Below are positions 1 to 9,168 of a stretch of 64,000 bases of DNA, in pieces (the stretch's first letter is position 1; each line of letters starts with the position of its first letter). The notes under the pieces were generated by a model. That model had not been told where the DNA came from. It saw nothing but the letters and a program-made list of their open reading frames with translations, and ran no database searches. The stretch comes from Actinomycetota bacterium. GTDB taxonomy: Bacteria > Actinomycetota > Actinomycetes > Actinomycetales > Dermatophilaceae. The DNA is taken from the NCBI GenBank assembly GCA_020161845.1, contig JAIUNK010000017.1, positions 29,474 through 93,473 of the forward strand, written 5' to 3'. A program made the position numbers and the translations under genes.

Positions 1-405
1 GGCCTGGTCGGCGAAGGCCTGTTCGGTGCCGGCCAGGTAGGTGTCCCAGGCGCCGCTGTCCCACACCTCGACGTGGCTGCCCTGGCCGATGACGGTGACC
101 TCGCGGTCCAGCCCGGCGTACTCGCGCAGCGCGGCAGGGATGGTGACCCGGCCCTGCTTGTCGGGGATCTCGTCGGAGGCCCCGGACAGGAGCACGCGCA
201 GGTAATCCCGGACCGCCTTGTTGGTCACGGGTGCGGCGCGCAGCCCCTCGGCGTACCGGACGAACTCATCCATCGGGAAGACATAGAGGCAGCGCTCCTG
301 ACCCCGGGTGACGACCAGGCCGGACGCGAGCCGATCGCGGAACTTGGCGGGCAGGATCAGGCGGCCCTTCTCATCGAGCCGGGGCGTGTGCGTGCCCAGG
401 AACAT
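1..405 (-). CDS. mraZ: Transcriptional regulator MraZ (partial, C-terminus cut by window edge)
   Basis: MraZ is a SpoVT/AbrB-fold DNA-binding protein that normally heads the division and cell-wall (dcw) cluster and binds repeats upstream of its own gene. The visible 135 residues start [22 protein letters not shown] and carry the duplicated MraZ/AbrB module: the first [16 protein letters not shown], the second [16 protein letters not shown] near residue 85. The ATG at 405 is preceded on the minus strand by a GGGAGG ribosome site. Members are about 143 residues, so only a few C-terminal residues lie outside the window. It diverges from moxR; the dcw genes should continue to the left of this window. 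Confidence 0.96.
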   Translation of the reverse strand, partial: MFLGTHTPRLDEKGRLILPAKFRDRLASGLVVTRGQERCLYVFPMDEFVRYAEGLRAAPVTNKAVRDYLRVLLSGASDEIPDKQGRVTIPAALREYAGLDREVTVIGQGSHVEVWDSGAWDTYLAGTEQAFADQA

Positions 406-502
406 CGGTGGCCACCTCCCTCCCGGAAGCGGGGACCGCGCATCGCGCGGACCCCGCGGTCGTCGTTCGTGATCGCGAGGGATGCCACACCGCCCCCCAC
501 TC

Positions 503-528
503 CTCCACGATACTCCACTTCCCTCCAC
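503..528 (-). promoter_or_regulatory. Putative MraZ box: three GTGGAG repeats at 10-bp spacing
   Basis: On the minus strand the hexamer GTGGAG occurs three times with identical 10-bp spacing (plus-strand CTCCAC at 503, 513 and 523). This lies about 100 bp upstream of the mraZ start. MraZ of E. coli is known to bind direct TGGGN repeats with 10-bp periodicity upstream of mraZ; the periodicity and position match, but the repeat unit differs (TGGAG). Autoregulation is inferred. Confidence 0.65.
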
Positions 529-589
529 GGTCAACGTCCCCATCGTTCACCAGCCGATCAATCTGAGGTATTCGACCAGCTCAGCAACG

Positions 590-605
590 GTGGAGCGCAG
601 TGGAG
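590..605 (+). promoter_or_regulatory. Second GTGGAG pair, 10-bp spacing, facing moxR
   Basis: GTGGAG occurs at 590 and 600 on the plus strand, the same hexamer and 10-bp spacing as the three-repeat array at 503-528 but in the opposite orientation, towards moxR. The rest of the 317-bp intergenic region (406-722) holds no recognisable gene. The arrangement suggests one regulator, probably MraZ, acting on both divergent transcription units. This is inference from the repeat pattern. Confidence 0.45.
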
Positions 606-722
606 GGAGATTCGCCCCCCCGGCGCCGCGGGGATTCCCTGCGACAGGCGCGGAACCGGGGGTGCGCGGGCAGGCGTTGCGGATCTGGGGGAAGATATCG
701 CCACCCCATCTCAGGAGGATTC

Positions 723-1691
723 GTGGATGTGAGCGAAGTCGGCGTGGCGACCCCCGCGCAGGTCGCCGAGCTGACCGCCACCCTGCGCCGGTCCATCGGC
801 AGCGTCATCGAGGGCAAGCAGGAGGTCATCGACACCGCCCTGATCGTGCTGCTCGCGGGCGGTCACCTGTTGCTGGAGGATGTGCCGGGCGTCGGCAAGA
901 CCACCCTGGCCAAGGCGCTGGCCGCCTCGATCGACTGCCCCATGCGGCGGATCCAGTTCACGCCGGACCTGCTCCCCTCGGACATCACCGGCGTGAGCAT
1001 CTTCAACACGCAGACGCATCGCTTCGACTTCCGGCCGGGCGCGATCTTCGCCAACGTGGTGGTCTGCGACGAGATCAACCGCGCCTCGCCGAAGACCCAG
1101 TCCGCCGTCCTGGAGTGCATGGAGGAGGGCCAGGTGAGCGTCGACGGCACGACGTACGCCCTGGACTCCCCCTTCCTGGTCGTCGCCACGCAGAACCCGC
1201 TGGAGATGGAGGGCACCTACCCGCTGCCGGAGGCCCAGCGCGACCGGTTCATGGCGCGGCTGTCGATGGGCTATCCGGCCCGGGCGGCCGAGCTGGAGAT
1301 GCTGGACGTGCACGGCGGTACGTCGCCGCTGAGCCGGCTTCGGCCGGTGACCGACGCGGCCGGGGTGCAGGCGGCCATCCTCGCCGCGCGAGGCGTGTAC
1401 GCGAGCGCGGCCCTGAAGGGCTACGTGGTCGACCTCGTCGCCGCCACCCGCACCGACCAGGGCCTGCGGCTGGGCGCCTCCCCGCGCGCCGCGCTGCACC
1501 TGCTGCGCGCGGCCCGGGCCCGGGCGGCGCTGCACGGCCGCGACCATGTCCTGCCGGACGACGTCCAGGCCTTGTTCAGCCCGGTTGTCGAGCATCGCGT
1601 GCTGCCCTCCGGGCAGGCCCAGCTCGCCGGTCGGGGACCGCGCGAGATCCTGGCCGACCTGGTGCACCGGGTGCCGGTGCACGGGGCCTGA
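723..1691 (+). CDS. MoxR-family AAA+ ATPase
   Basis: MoxR ATPases act as chaperones or activators, often for partners encoded next door with DUF58 or von Willebrand domains. The 322-residue product has Walker A (DVPGVGKTT, about residues 53-61), Walker B (VVVCDEINRA), the sensor motif VVATQNPLEMEGTYPLPEAQ and the C-terminal lid with HRVLPS. The GTG at 723 follows AGGAGG (713-718) by 4 bases; a second in-frame GTG at 729 has a 10-base spacing and is an alternative start. It is followed after 3 bases by the DUF58 gene. The real substrate is unknown. Confidence 0.92.
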   Translation: MDVSEVGVATPAQVAELTATLRRSIGSVIEGKQEVIDTALIVLLAGGHLLLEDVPGVGKTTLAKALAASIDCPMRRIQFTPDLLPSDITGVSIFNTQTHRFDFRPGAIFANVVVCDEINRASPKTQSAVLECMEEGQVSVDGTTYALDSPFLVVATQNPLEMEGTYPLPEAQRDRFMARLSMGYPARAAELEMLDVHGGTSPLSRLRPVTDAAGVQAAILAARGVYASAALKGYVVDLVAATRTDQGLRLGASPRAALHLLRAARARAALHGRDHVLPDDVQALFSPVVEHRVLPSGQAQLAGRGPREILADLVHRVPVHGA

Positions 1692-1694
1692 GTC

Positions 1695-3317
1695 GTGGCC
1701 AGGCTCGGCGCCCGCCGCCCCGACGGTCCGGGCCCTGCGCGGCTGGCGCGGATGCGCGGCTTCACCGATCGGGGCCGAGCCGTGCTCGGCGCCGGTCTCC
1801 TGCTCGCCTGCGTCGGCCTGCTGCTCGGCTTCGCCGACCTGACCCGGGTCGGCGTGTTCTGCGCCGCTCTGGTGCTCCTCGCCCGCCTGGTGGCCTGGCG
1901 GCGTCGGCCGCGCCTGGAGGTGATCCGTGCCGTGGAACCGGCGCCGCTGGTGTCCGGGCGGCCGGGACGGATCCGGGTGCAGGTCCGCAACACCGGGCCG
2001 CGCGGGTGCGATCCGCTCGCTGCCGCCGAGCACGTCTCGCCGTGGTTGGGGGCGACGGCCCGCCTCGTGCTGCCGCCGTTGCGTCCCGGGGAGGAGACCT
2101 CCGGCACGTACGACGTCCGGCCGGTCCGGCGAGGCCGTCATCTGGCCGGCCCGCTGCGGGTGGTGAGCCGCGACCCGCTCGGTCTGACCCATCTGGGGAC
2201 GGCGATCGGCACGCCATTGGAGGTGCTGGTCCTGCCCCCGGTGCACGACTTGGCGGGGGGCGACCCGGCGGGCCTCGGGATGGGCCATGAGGGCGAGGCG
2301 CCGGCCAGCGTGCTGGCGGGCACCGAGCACGATGTGTCGGTGCGGGAGTACCGGCAGGGCGATGACCTGCGGCGGGTGCACTGGGGCGTGACCGCGCACC
2401 GGGGCCGGCTGATGGTGCGCCACGAGGCGCTGCCGAGGCTGCGCCGCGCGGTCCTTCTGTTGGACGCCTCCGCGTCGTCCTGGGGCGTCCAGGAGGACGG
2501 CGACGCGCAGTCGCGGTCGGCCCGGCCGGACACCGTCGAGACCACCGCCAGCGCCGCAGTTGCCAGCGCTGCCGGCGCGGCCGGCGCCTCCGGCGCATCG
2601 GCCGGATTCCTGCAGGCCGCCGGCGAGCCGGGCAGCGACCGGCTCGACGGCGGCCCGGGGTTCGAGTGGGCGGTGGAGACCCTGGCGTCCGTGGCGGCGC
2701 ACCTGTCCGGGCTGGGCTTCACGCTGCATCTGCTGGTGTCGGGGGCGGCCCCCACCGGGGCGGGTGCTGCGGACGACCCCGCCCGGCCGTTGCTCGTCGA
2801 CGACGTCCTGCAACGTCTCGCCCTCGTGACGCCGGGCATCGGCGGGAGCACGGACCGCGCCGGTTCGCTGCCCGCGACGGCCCGCGAGGTCGCCGGCGCC
2901 GGTGGCCTGGTGGTGCTGATGACCGGCGATCGCGCCCCGGCCGCGGCCCACGAGACGTTCGGGGTCCTGCGCACCGGACTGACCGGCCTGGCGATGGTCA
3001 TCGACACCGCCGCTTTCGCCGCCGCGGCGGATCGGGACTGGTGGATCCCGCAGGGTCATCCGGCCGCGGCCCGGGCCGGGGCACCCGTGCCGGGCGACGC
3101 CGCGAGCACCGCCCGGATGACGGCCCCGGCCGCCGGCGTGTCCAGCGCCGCCGCTCCGGAGGGCGCGGGGGCGGACGCCGTACGGCTGTGCGCCTATGCC
3201 CGATCCGGCGGCTGGCGCGCGGCCTGCGCCCTGCCGGCCATGTCGCCGGCGCACGCCTGGTCGGAGCTGATCGGTACGCCGCGGGCGTGGGCGCCGACCC
3301 CGGAGCCGGTCCGATGA
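1695..3317 (+). CDS. DUF58 domain protein
   Basis: This 540-residue protein is the usual partner of a MoxR ATPase and a TgpA-type transglutaminase. Two hydrophobic segments near residues 30-65 anchor it in the membrane; the family motif YRQGDDLRRVHW (about residues 218-230) marks the DUF58 core, followed by a vWA-like LLLDASAS stretch. An Ala/Ser/Gly-rich insertion lies near residues 270-300. The gene begins with GTG 3 bases after moxR and its stop overlaps the next ATG (ATGA), so the three genes are translationally coupled. The molecular role of DUF58 proteins is not established. Confidence 0.9.
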   Translation: MARLGARRPDGPGPARLARMRGFTDRGRAVLGAGLLLACVGLLLGFADLTRVGVFCAALVLLARLVAWRRRPRLEVIRAVEPAPLVSGRPGRIRVQVRNTGPRGCDPLAAAEHVSPWLGATARLVLPPLRPGEETSGTYDVRPVRRGRHLAGPLRVVSRDPLGLTHLGTAIGTPLEVLVLPPVHDLAGGDPAGLGMGHEGEAPASVLAGTEHDVSVREYRQGDDLRRVHWGVTAHRGRLMVRHEALPRLRRAVLLLDASASSWGVQEDGDAQSRSARPDTVETTASAAVASAAGAAGASGASAGFLQAAGEPGSDRLDGGPGFEWAVETLASVAAHLSGLGFTLHLLVSGAAPTGAGAADDPARPLLVDDVLQRLALVTPGIGGSTDRAGSLPATAREVAGAGGLVVLMTGDRAPAAAHETFGVLRTGLTGLAMVIDTAAFAAAADRDWWIPQGHPAAARAGAPVPGDAASTARMTAPAAGVSSAAAPEGAGADAVRLCAYARSGGWRAACALPAMSPAHAWSELIGTPRAWAPTPEPVR

Positions 3318-5689
3318 CCGCGGCGCAGCCCGACCTGCGCGGCGGCGCCCAGCCGGTGGCGACGCTGCTCGCCGCGGCGGCGGTCGTCGCGGCCACCCTC
3401 CCGCTGGGCCGGCTCTTCGCGGCATCCCCCTGGTGGCCCACCGCGCTGGTCTCGATCGCGGTCGTCGCGGGGCTCGGTCTGGTGCTGCGGGCCCGGCGGA
3501 TCGGTCCGACGACGACCGCGCTGGGGCAACTCCTCGGCGTCGTGATCGTGCATTCGGTGGCCTTCGGGCCCGCGGACCGCCCGCTCGGCGGATGGGTCCC
3601 GACGTGGTCGACCGTGCTGCACTGGCGCACCCTGACCGAGCAGGCCGGGCGCACGATCATGGAGAATGCGGCGCCCGCCCCCGCCCCGGTGGGGATCGCC
3701 TTCGTCATCTCGGCCGCGGTGGCGCTCGTCGCGTGGGCGACCGATGTGGTGGCGGTGGGCTCGCGGATGCCGGCGGTGGCCGGGCTACCGTTGCTCACCC
3801 CGCTGCTGACCGCCGTGGCGAACGGCTCGGCGAGCCTGGCCGTGGGCGACATCGTCCCGCCGCTGCTGCTGTGGGGCGCCATGCTGGTGGAGCAGGAACG
3901 CGACTGGCTGGCGTCCTGGCGTCCCGACCTGGCGGGCGCGCATCGGTTGCCGGCGCGCGGGCGGCGGCTCGGCGCGGGAGCGGCGCTCGTGGTCGCCGGT
4001 CTGGTCCTCGGCCTGGCGGGCGCGGCGACGATCCCGCACCTGCCGCAGCGCTACATCGCGGACGGCCTAGGTCGCGGCGACTTGGCGGCCGGCAACCGGG
4101 TCGGCTTCTCCCCCGACACCGACCTGCTGCAGGACCTGCGCAGTGGGGACCGGACCCCGATCCTGACCTACACCTCCGACGACGCCGAGGCCCCACCCCT
4201 GCGCGTCACGGTCTCCAGCGCCTACGGCGAGGCGCACTGGACGCCCCGCACGACCACGGCGATCCCCTCCCAGTCGCCCGTGTTGCCGCGACCACCCGGC
4301 CTCTCCGATCAGGTCCCGCGGGTGGAGTCGCACCTGTCGGTGTCGCAGACCTCCCTCGGCAAGCCCTACGTGGCCAGCCCCGTCCCCGTGGTGTGGGGCA
4401 CCGTGGTCGGGGCCCGGTGGAATGTCGACGAGGCCAGCGGCGTCCCGGTCGTCGACGTGGTCCCGCGCTCCTACGACCTGACCTATCTCTCCTTGAACCC
4501 GACCCCCGAGTTCCTGGCGGCCATCCCCCCGACCGGTCGCGGGTTCCGGGAGAACCTGGTGGTTCCGGCCGAGGTGCGCACCCCGCGGTTCCAGGCGGCC
4601 ACCGACGCGGCGATCGGGGCCGCGCGCACGCCGTACGAGCAGGCCGTGAACATCCAACAATGGCTGCGCGAGTCCGGCGGCTTCAGCTACTCCCTGGAGC
4701 TGGCGCCCGTGCCGACCGGGATGAGCGAGACCGTCGCCAAACGCACGGCTCTCGACCGGTTCCTGGAGACCAAGAAGGGCTACTGCGTCCAGTTCGCCAC
4801 CGCGATGGTGATGATGGCGCGCTCGGAGGGCATCCCGGCGCGGCTGGCCACCGGCTTCCTGCCCGGCAGCCTGGTCGGGTCCGCGCGTACCGTCGTGGCC
4901 AGCGATGCGCATGCGTGGCCGGAACTGTACTTCGAGGGCGTCGGCTGGCTCCGGTTCGAACCCACGCCGTCGGTGCGTAGCGGGCCGGTGCCCCGGTACG
5001 CCGGGGGGCTCACCCCGGCCACCCCGACCGCGCCGACCCCGTCCGCGCTCACCCCCACGACCACGGTGACCCCCACCCCGAGTGCGCCCACGGACCGCCG
5101 GGACACCGACACCGGCACCGACGCGGGGGCGCTGGCCCAGGAGTCGGTGTGGACGCCGTGGCTGCGCATCGCCGGAGGGCTGGCGATCCTGCTCTCGATC
5201 GTCCCGGCCGCCGCCGCGGCGGTGCGAGCGCGGCGCCGCGCCCGGGCGCAGGATGCCGCCGCCGTCGCCGAGGCGGAGTGGCTGATCCTGGCCGAACGCC
5301 TGGCGGATCTCGGCCTGGAGGTGCCGGTCGCCGCCACGCCCCGGCAACTGCACGCGCGGATGACGGACACGGCCGTGCTGGACCGGGAGTCCTCGGATGC
5401 ACTGCGGCGGGTGCTGCTGGCGGTGGAGGACGCCCGGTACGCCGTGCCGGTGGTCGTCCCTGCCGCCCCGCAGGCCTCGCACGCCTCAGGCGCCTCGCAC
5501 GCCTCTGCCGCCTCGAATGCCGCTCCTGCCTGGGAACCCGACCTGCGGGCCGATGCGCGCACTGTCCTGCGGGGGGCGGTGTCGCTGCGGTCCGGCGGGA
5601 TGCGGGCGCGGGCGGTGCTGCTGCCGCGGGCCGGGCTGCGGGCGCTACGGTTGCCCGTCCCGACGCGTCGCTCCGGCCCCGGCGAATGA
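3314..5689 (+). CDS. TgpA-like membrane transglutaminase-like protein
   Basis: This 791-residue protein has five or six N-terminal membrane helices (about residues 10-260), an extracytoplasmic transglutaminase core, a Thr/Pro-rich linker, one more helix near residue 625 and a cytoplasmic tail. The thiol-protease-like triad is visible: Cys near 491 in KKGYCVQFATAMV, His near 532 in DAHAWPELYFEG, and the Asp/Glu region WLRFEPTPS. Such proteins form a unit with MoxR and DUF58 and are thought to modify the cell envelope. The 3' end overlaps the convergent glycerate kinase gene by 45 bases. The tail contains a repeated HASGASHASAAS stretch. Confidence 0.9.
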   Translation: MTAAQPDLRGGAQPVATLLAAAAVVAATLPLGRLFAASPWWPTALVSIAVVAGLGLVLRARRIGPTTTALGQLLGVVIVHSVAFGPADRPLGGWVPTWSTVLHWRTLTEQAGRTIMENAAPAPAPVGIAFVISAAVALVAWATDVVAVGSRMPAVAGLPLLTPLLTAVANGSASLAVGDIVPPLLLWGAMLVEQERDWLASWRPDLAGAHRLPARGRRLGAGAALVVAGLVLGLAGAATIPHLPQRYIADGLGRGDLAAGNRVGFSPDTDLLQDLRSGDRTPILTYTSDDAEAPPLRVTVSSAYGEAHWTPRTTTAIPSQSPVLPRPPGLSDQVPRVESHLSVSQTSLGKPYVASPVPVVWGTVVGARWNVDEASGVPVVDVVPRSYDLTYLSLNPTPEFLAAIPPTGRGFRENLVVPAEVRTPRFQAATDAAIGAARTPYEQAVNIQQWLRESGGFSYSLELAPVPTGMSETVAKRTALDRFLETKKGYCVQFATAMVMMARSEGIPARLATGFLPGSLVGSARTVVASDAHAWPELYFEGVGWLRFEPTPSVRSGPVPRYAGGLTPATPTAPTPSALTPTTTVTPTPSAPTDRRDTDTGTDAGALAQESVWTPWLRIAGGLAILLSIVPAAAAAVRARRRARAQDAAAVAEAEWLILAERLADLGLEVPVAATPRQLHARMTDTAVLDRESSDALRRVLLAVEDARYAVPVVVPAAPQASHASGASHASAASNAAPAWEPDLRADARTVLRGAVSLRSGGMRARAVLLPRAGLRALRLPVPTRRSGPGE

Positions 5690-6876
5690 GACGCCGAGCA
5701 GGAACAGGCGCAGCGTGCGCTCGACGGCGTCGGCCACGAGTGCGTCCGCCCGGTCGACGGCGGTGGCGAGGTCCACGGGGATGGGGATGATCCCCGCGAT
5801 GGCGTCGATGCCGATGTCGTGGACGGCATGGGCACCCTCGCCGATGCTGCCTGCCAGGGCGATCACCGGCTTGCTGTGCCGCTTCGCCCGCCGGGCTACC
5901 TCAGCAGGCACCTTGCCGTGCGGCGTCTGGGCGTCGACCGCGCCTTCGGCCGTGATGACGAGATCCGCGCGGGCGACCGCAGTGGTCAAGTCGATGCCAC
6001 TGAGACCATCATCGAGCAGCACCTCGAAGCGGGGTCGAAGGACCGCACCGCAGACGGCGGCCAGACCTGCTCCCAGCCCGCCCGAGGCGCCGGTGCCAGG
6101 TCCGGTGCGTAGATCGATGCCCAACCGATCCAGGGTGGCTTGGCAGGTCTGGGTCAGCACGTCGGCCCAGCGCTCCAGCGCGGATGCGAGCACCTCCACC
6201 TGATCGGGAGTGGCGCCCTTTGCGGGCCGAACACGCGGGCCACCCCGCGCGGCCCGGTGAGGACGTTGTGGATGTTGCAGGCCACATCGATCCGGGTCGC
6301 GGCCAACCGGGGGTCCACGGCGGACAGTTCGACGCGGGCAAGCTCGCTGAGCGCCGCGCCGCCGAGGGGCAGATCCCGTCCCTCGTGGTCCAGCAGGCGC
6401 CCGCCGATCGCCTGCACCAGGCCGGCGCCGCCGTCGGAGGTGCCCGAGTCGCCGCAGCCGATGATGACGCGCTGAGCACCCTCGTCCAGGGCGGCGACGA
6501 GCAGCTCGCCGACACCGAATGTCGTCGTCCGCGTCGGGTCGCGATGCTCATGAGGGACCAGCCGCAGCCCCGCCGCGGCGGCCATCTCCACCACTGCGGT
6601 GTCGCTGCGGGCGCCGCCGAGCATGGCGAAGTGCGCCGTCACCGGCTCACCGACCGGGCCGGTGACCATTCGGGTAACGATGCGCCCCCCGGTGGCCGCC
6701 GCGAGGTCCGCAGCCGTGCCCTCGCCCCCGTCGACGACCGGTAGGGAGTCGATGACGGCGCCCGGCAGCACCCGCCGCACCCCGGCGGCGACGGCCTCGG
6801 CGACCTCCGTCGAGCTGAGGCTCTCCTTGAAGCCGCTCGGGGCGACCAGGACGCGGTGGGGAACGAGGATGGGCAT
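5645..6876 (-). pseudogene. Glycerate 2-kinase (GarK/GlxK type), single-base frameshift
   Basis: The N-terminal part starts MPILVPHRVLVAPSGFKESL at 6876 (AGGAG upstream) and runs to VARVFGPQ. The reading frame then changes near 6216-6221, where the coding strand has AAAGGG. Adding one A there gives ...FGPQKGATPDQVEVLASALE and a continuous protein of about 410 residues, close to the family's usual 380. Motifs DGGEGTA, GCGDSGTSDGGAG and TAEGAVDAQTPHGKVP are intact across both halves. Glycerate kinase phosphorylates D-glycerate for entry into glycolysis. The gene follows an anion permease and a two-component system. Either it is a recent pseudogene or the base is missing from the assembly. Confidence 0.88.
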
Positions 6877-6920
6877 GCGGGCTCCTGATGAACGAGAGGG
6901 GATCCGTGCGGCCGGGCGGC

Positions 6921-8491
6921 TCACAGCGGCAGGCCCAGGCGGGGCCAGACGAACAGGGCGAACAGCACGACCAGGACGGCCGTGAGGGGTCCCAACAGCA
7001 CCGATAGGCGGCGCAGGTGGGCCGGCTCATAGGTGCGCACTCCGGCGACGTCGGCGAACATCGCGACGGGCTTGGCCGAGCTGGGCAGGGTATGGCAGAA
7101 CCCGGCGGCCGCCGTCGAGGCGAATGTCGCCGCGGCCGGCGACATCCCGACGGCCGGTGCGATGGCCACGACGATGGGCACGAGCACGGCGGACCGGGCG
7201 GATCTCGACTGGATCACCAGGTGGGCGAGGGTCGACAGCGCGACGCTGGCTACCAGAAACGGCACGGGGGAGGTGATCCCGAGCGAGCTGAACGCGGCGT
7301 GCGAGAGCCACCGGGCCGCCCCCGAGGTGATGAGGGCATCCCCCAGCGCCAGGGTCGCGGCCATGAACAGCAACAACGACCACGGCACCTTGGCCAGCGA
7401 CGTCTTCAGGCTCACGGACCCGTACCGCGGCGAGGTCGTGATCAGCGCGCCGATCACCGCGACCACGGCTGGGGGAATGCCGTGGAGGGCCTCGGTGCAC
7501 CACAGGGTGATGACGACCGCCAGGAGCAGGGCCGCGCGTCCCTCCGCCACGGTGAGCGGCCCGCTGACCGGCGTCGGCACGTGCGCTTGGACGTCCGCGA
7601 CCGTGACGCGCAGCCGCCTGCGCCGATCCTGCGACGTGCAGAAGAGCCAGAGGATGAGCTCCGCTGCCAGGTGTGCCGAGACGAAGGCGAGGGGGAGGCC
7701 GAGCAGCAGCCAGCCGGCGAAGTCGAACCCCGTGCCCGTGGCGGTCTCCACCACCCTGGAGGTGATGAGGTAGCGCCGGCGCCGACGAGGGAACCGACGG
7801 CCGACAGCAGGATGACGGTGGGGAAGAGCAGCGACAGGGCCCGCACGACGCGGGTCGACTCCGGCCCGGGGGTGGGCTCGCCGCGCGTCAGGACGGCGGC
7901 GAGCGCAACGAAGACCGGCAGGGCCAGGGCGGCGCGGCCGGACGTCGCCGGCACGGCGTACGTCGTCACCACCAGCGCGGTCGTCGTGAGATGCACCAGC
8001 TGACGGGTCGTCGCGGCGCCGCTGACGAGCCACGCCGCCCCGCGGCTGGCCAGCCCGGACGAGGTGACCCCGGTGGCGATGACGAAGGCGCCGACCAGCA
8101 GCCAGATCGTGTCGTCGCCGAGGGTTCCGAACAGCCCCGTGGTGTCGATCACGCGCATCAGCACCAGGGCGACGCCGGCGCCGAGGGCGGTGTAGGTGTC
8201 GTCGAGATCGGTGAACGCCCACACCCAGACGGCCGTCAGGAACACGGCCAGGGTGGCGCGGCCATGGCCGGAGAGGTCGATCGGCTCCCCGGTGCCGACG
8301 TCCGCGGTCGCCGGGAGAGCGCCCAGAGCCAGCGCGACCAAGGCGATGAGCACCAGGGTTCCGGACAGTAGCCGCGGCAGGTGGCGGCGGGCCTCGGCCC
8401 ACCGAGGCCGCCTGGTCGGTGTCTCGGATGCCGGGACAGAGCGACTGGGGGGGCGTGTCCGGTACGCCGTGTGCCGCGTCCCCACGGTCAT
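6921..8491 (-). pseudogene. DASS/SLC13-type anion permease, single-base frameshift
   Basis: A polytopic membrane protein of the divalent anion:Na+ symporter superfamily. The first part (ATG at 8491) contains TDLDDTYTALGAG, TIWLLVGAFVIATGVTSSGL and ALSLLFPTVILLSAVGSLVGAGA. Near 7770-7780 the frame shifts; one extra C would give GAYLITSRVVETATGTGFDF and about 523 residues ending WPRLGLPL. The second part carries the usual SLAKVPWSLLLFMAATLALG and SAKPVAMF segments. The start overlaps the response-regulator stop (ATGA), and the glycerate kinase follows after 44 bases. Substrate is unknown; a glycerate-like acid is suggested only by the neighbour. Confidence 0.85.
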
Positions 8492-9168
8492 GGTGTGGCT
8501 CGCAGCCGATAACCCATGCCGCGCACGGTCTCGATGCGGTCCGACCCGATCTTGGCCCGCAGGGATTTCACGAAAACGTCGACGACGTTGGAGGAGGCAT
8601 CGACGTCCCAGCCCCAGACCTGGCCGATGATCTGCTCCCGGGACAGCACGTGGTCCGGATGCCGCAGGAACATCTCGAGCAGCCCGAACTCACGAGCGGT
8701 CAGGTCGGCCACGTCGGCGTCGGGAGCGGTGCCGATGGTGACGCGACGAGTGCGCAGGTCCAGGGTCAACCCCGCGGCCGCCACGGTCATGCTTGCGCCG
8801 CTGGTTGGGACGTCCCCGAGCCGCAGGCGGATGCGGGCCAGCAGCTCCCCGAACGCGAACGGCTTGGTCATGTAGTCGTTGGCGCCGCCCTCCAGCCCGG
8901 TGATCTTGTCGTCGATGCCGTCGCGCGCTGTGAGCAGAATGACCGGAAGCACGTGGCCCTCCTCGCGAAGGCGCGTCAGCACCGCCAGTCCGTCCAACCG
9001 CGGCAGCCCGATGTCGAGAACGACCATGTCCACGGCGCCGGACCTGGCCAGCAACAGGGCGGTCTCGCCGTCGGCGGCAATCGTGGTCAGGTGCCCGGCA
9101 GCGCGCAGTCCGCTCTCGACGAACTGGGCGATCCGAGGCTCGTCCTCGGCGATCAGGATGTGGCTCAT
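8488..9168 (-). CDS. OmpR/PhoB-family response regulator
   Basis: A 226-residue two-domain regulator. The receiver domain shows the acidic pair (AEDEPR), the phosphorylated Asp in VVLDIGLP near residue 52, the conserved Thr in LLTARD and Lys in MTKPFAFGEL. The C-terminal winged helix carries LTAREFGLLEMFLRHPDHVLSREQI and ends SDRIETVRGMGYRL. Its ATG overlaps the kinase stop and its stop overlaps the permease start, so the kinase, regulator and permease are one unit. It probably controls this operon and could bind the palindrome at 11257-11296 (inference). Confidence 0.95.
   Translation of the reverse strand: MSHILIAEDEPRIAQFVESGLRAAGHLTTIAADGETALLLARSGAVDMVVLDIGLPRLDGLAVLTRLREEGHVLPVILLTARDGIDDKITGLEGGANDYMTKPFAFGELLARIRLRLGDVPTSGASMTVAAAGLTLDLRTRRVTIGTAPDADVADLTAREFGLLEMFLRHPDHVLSREQIIGQVWGWDVDASSNVVDVFVKSLRAKIGSDRIETVRGMGYRLRATP

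Noticed and set aside
711-3425. Long open frame on the minus strand opposite moxR and DUF58
   Set aside because: It is a GC-composition shadow with low-complexity Arg/Gly/Pro sequence; the plus strand carries the recognisable genes.
8506-8513. GCCGATAA within the response-regulator gene as a sigma-28 promoter
   Set aside because: Lies inside coding sequence of a conserved domain, without a -35 element.
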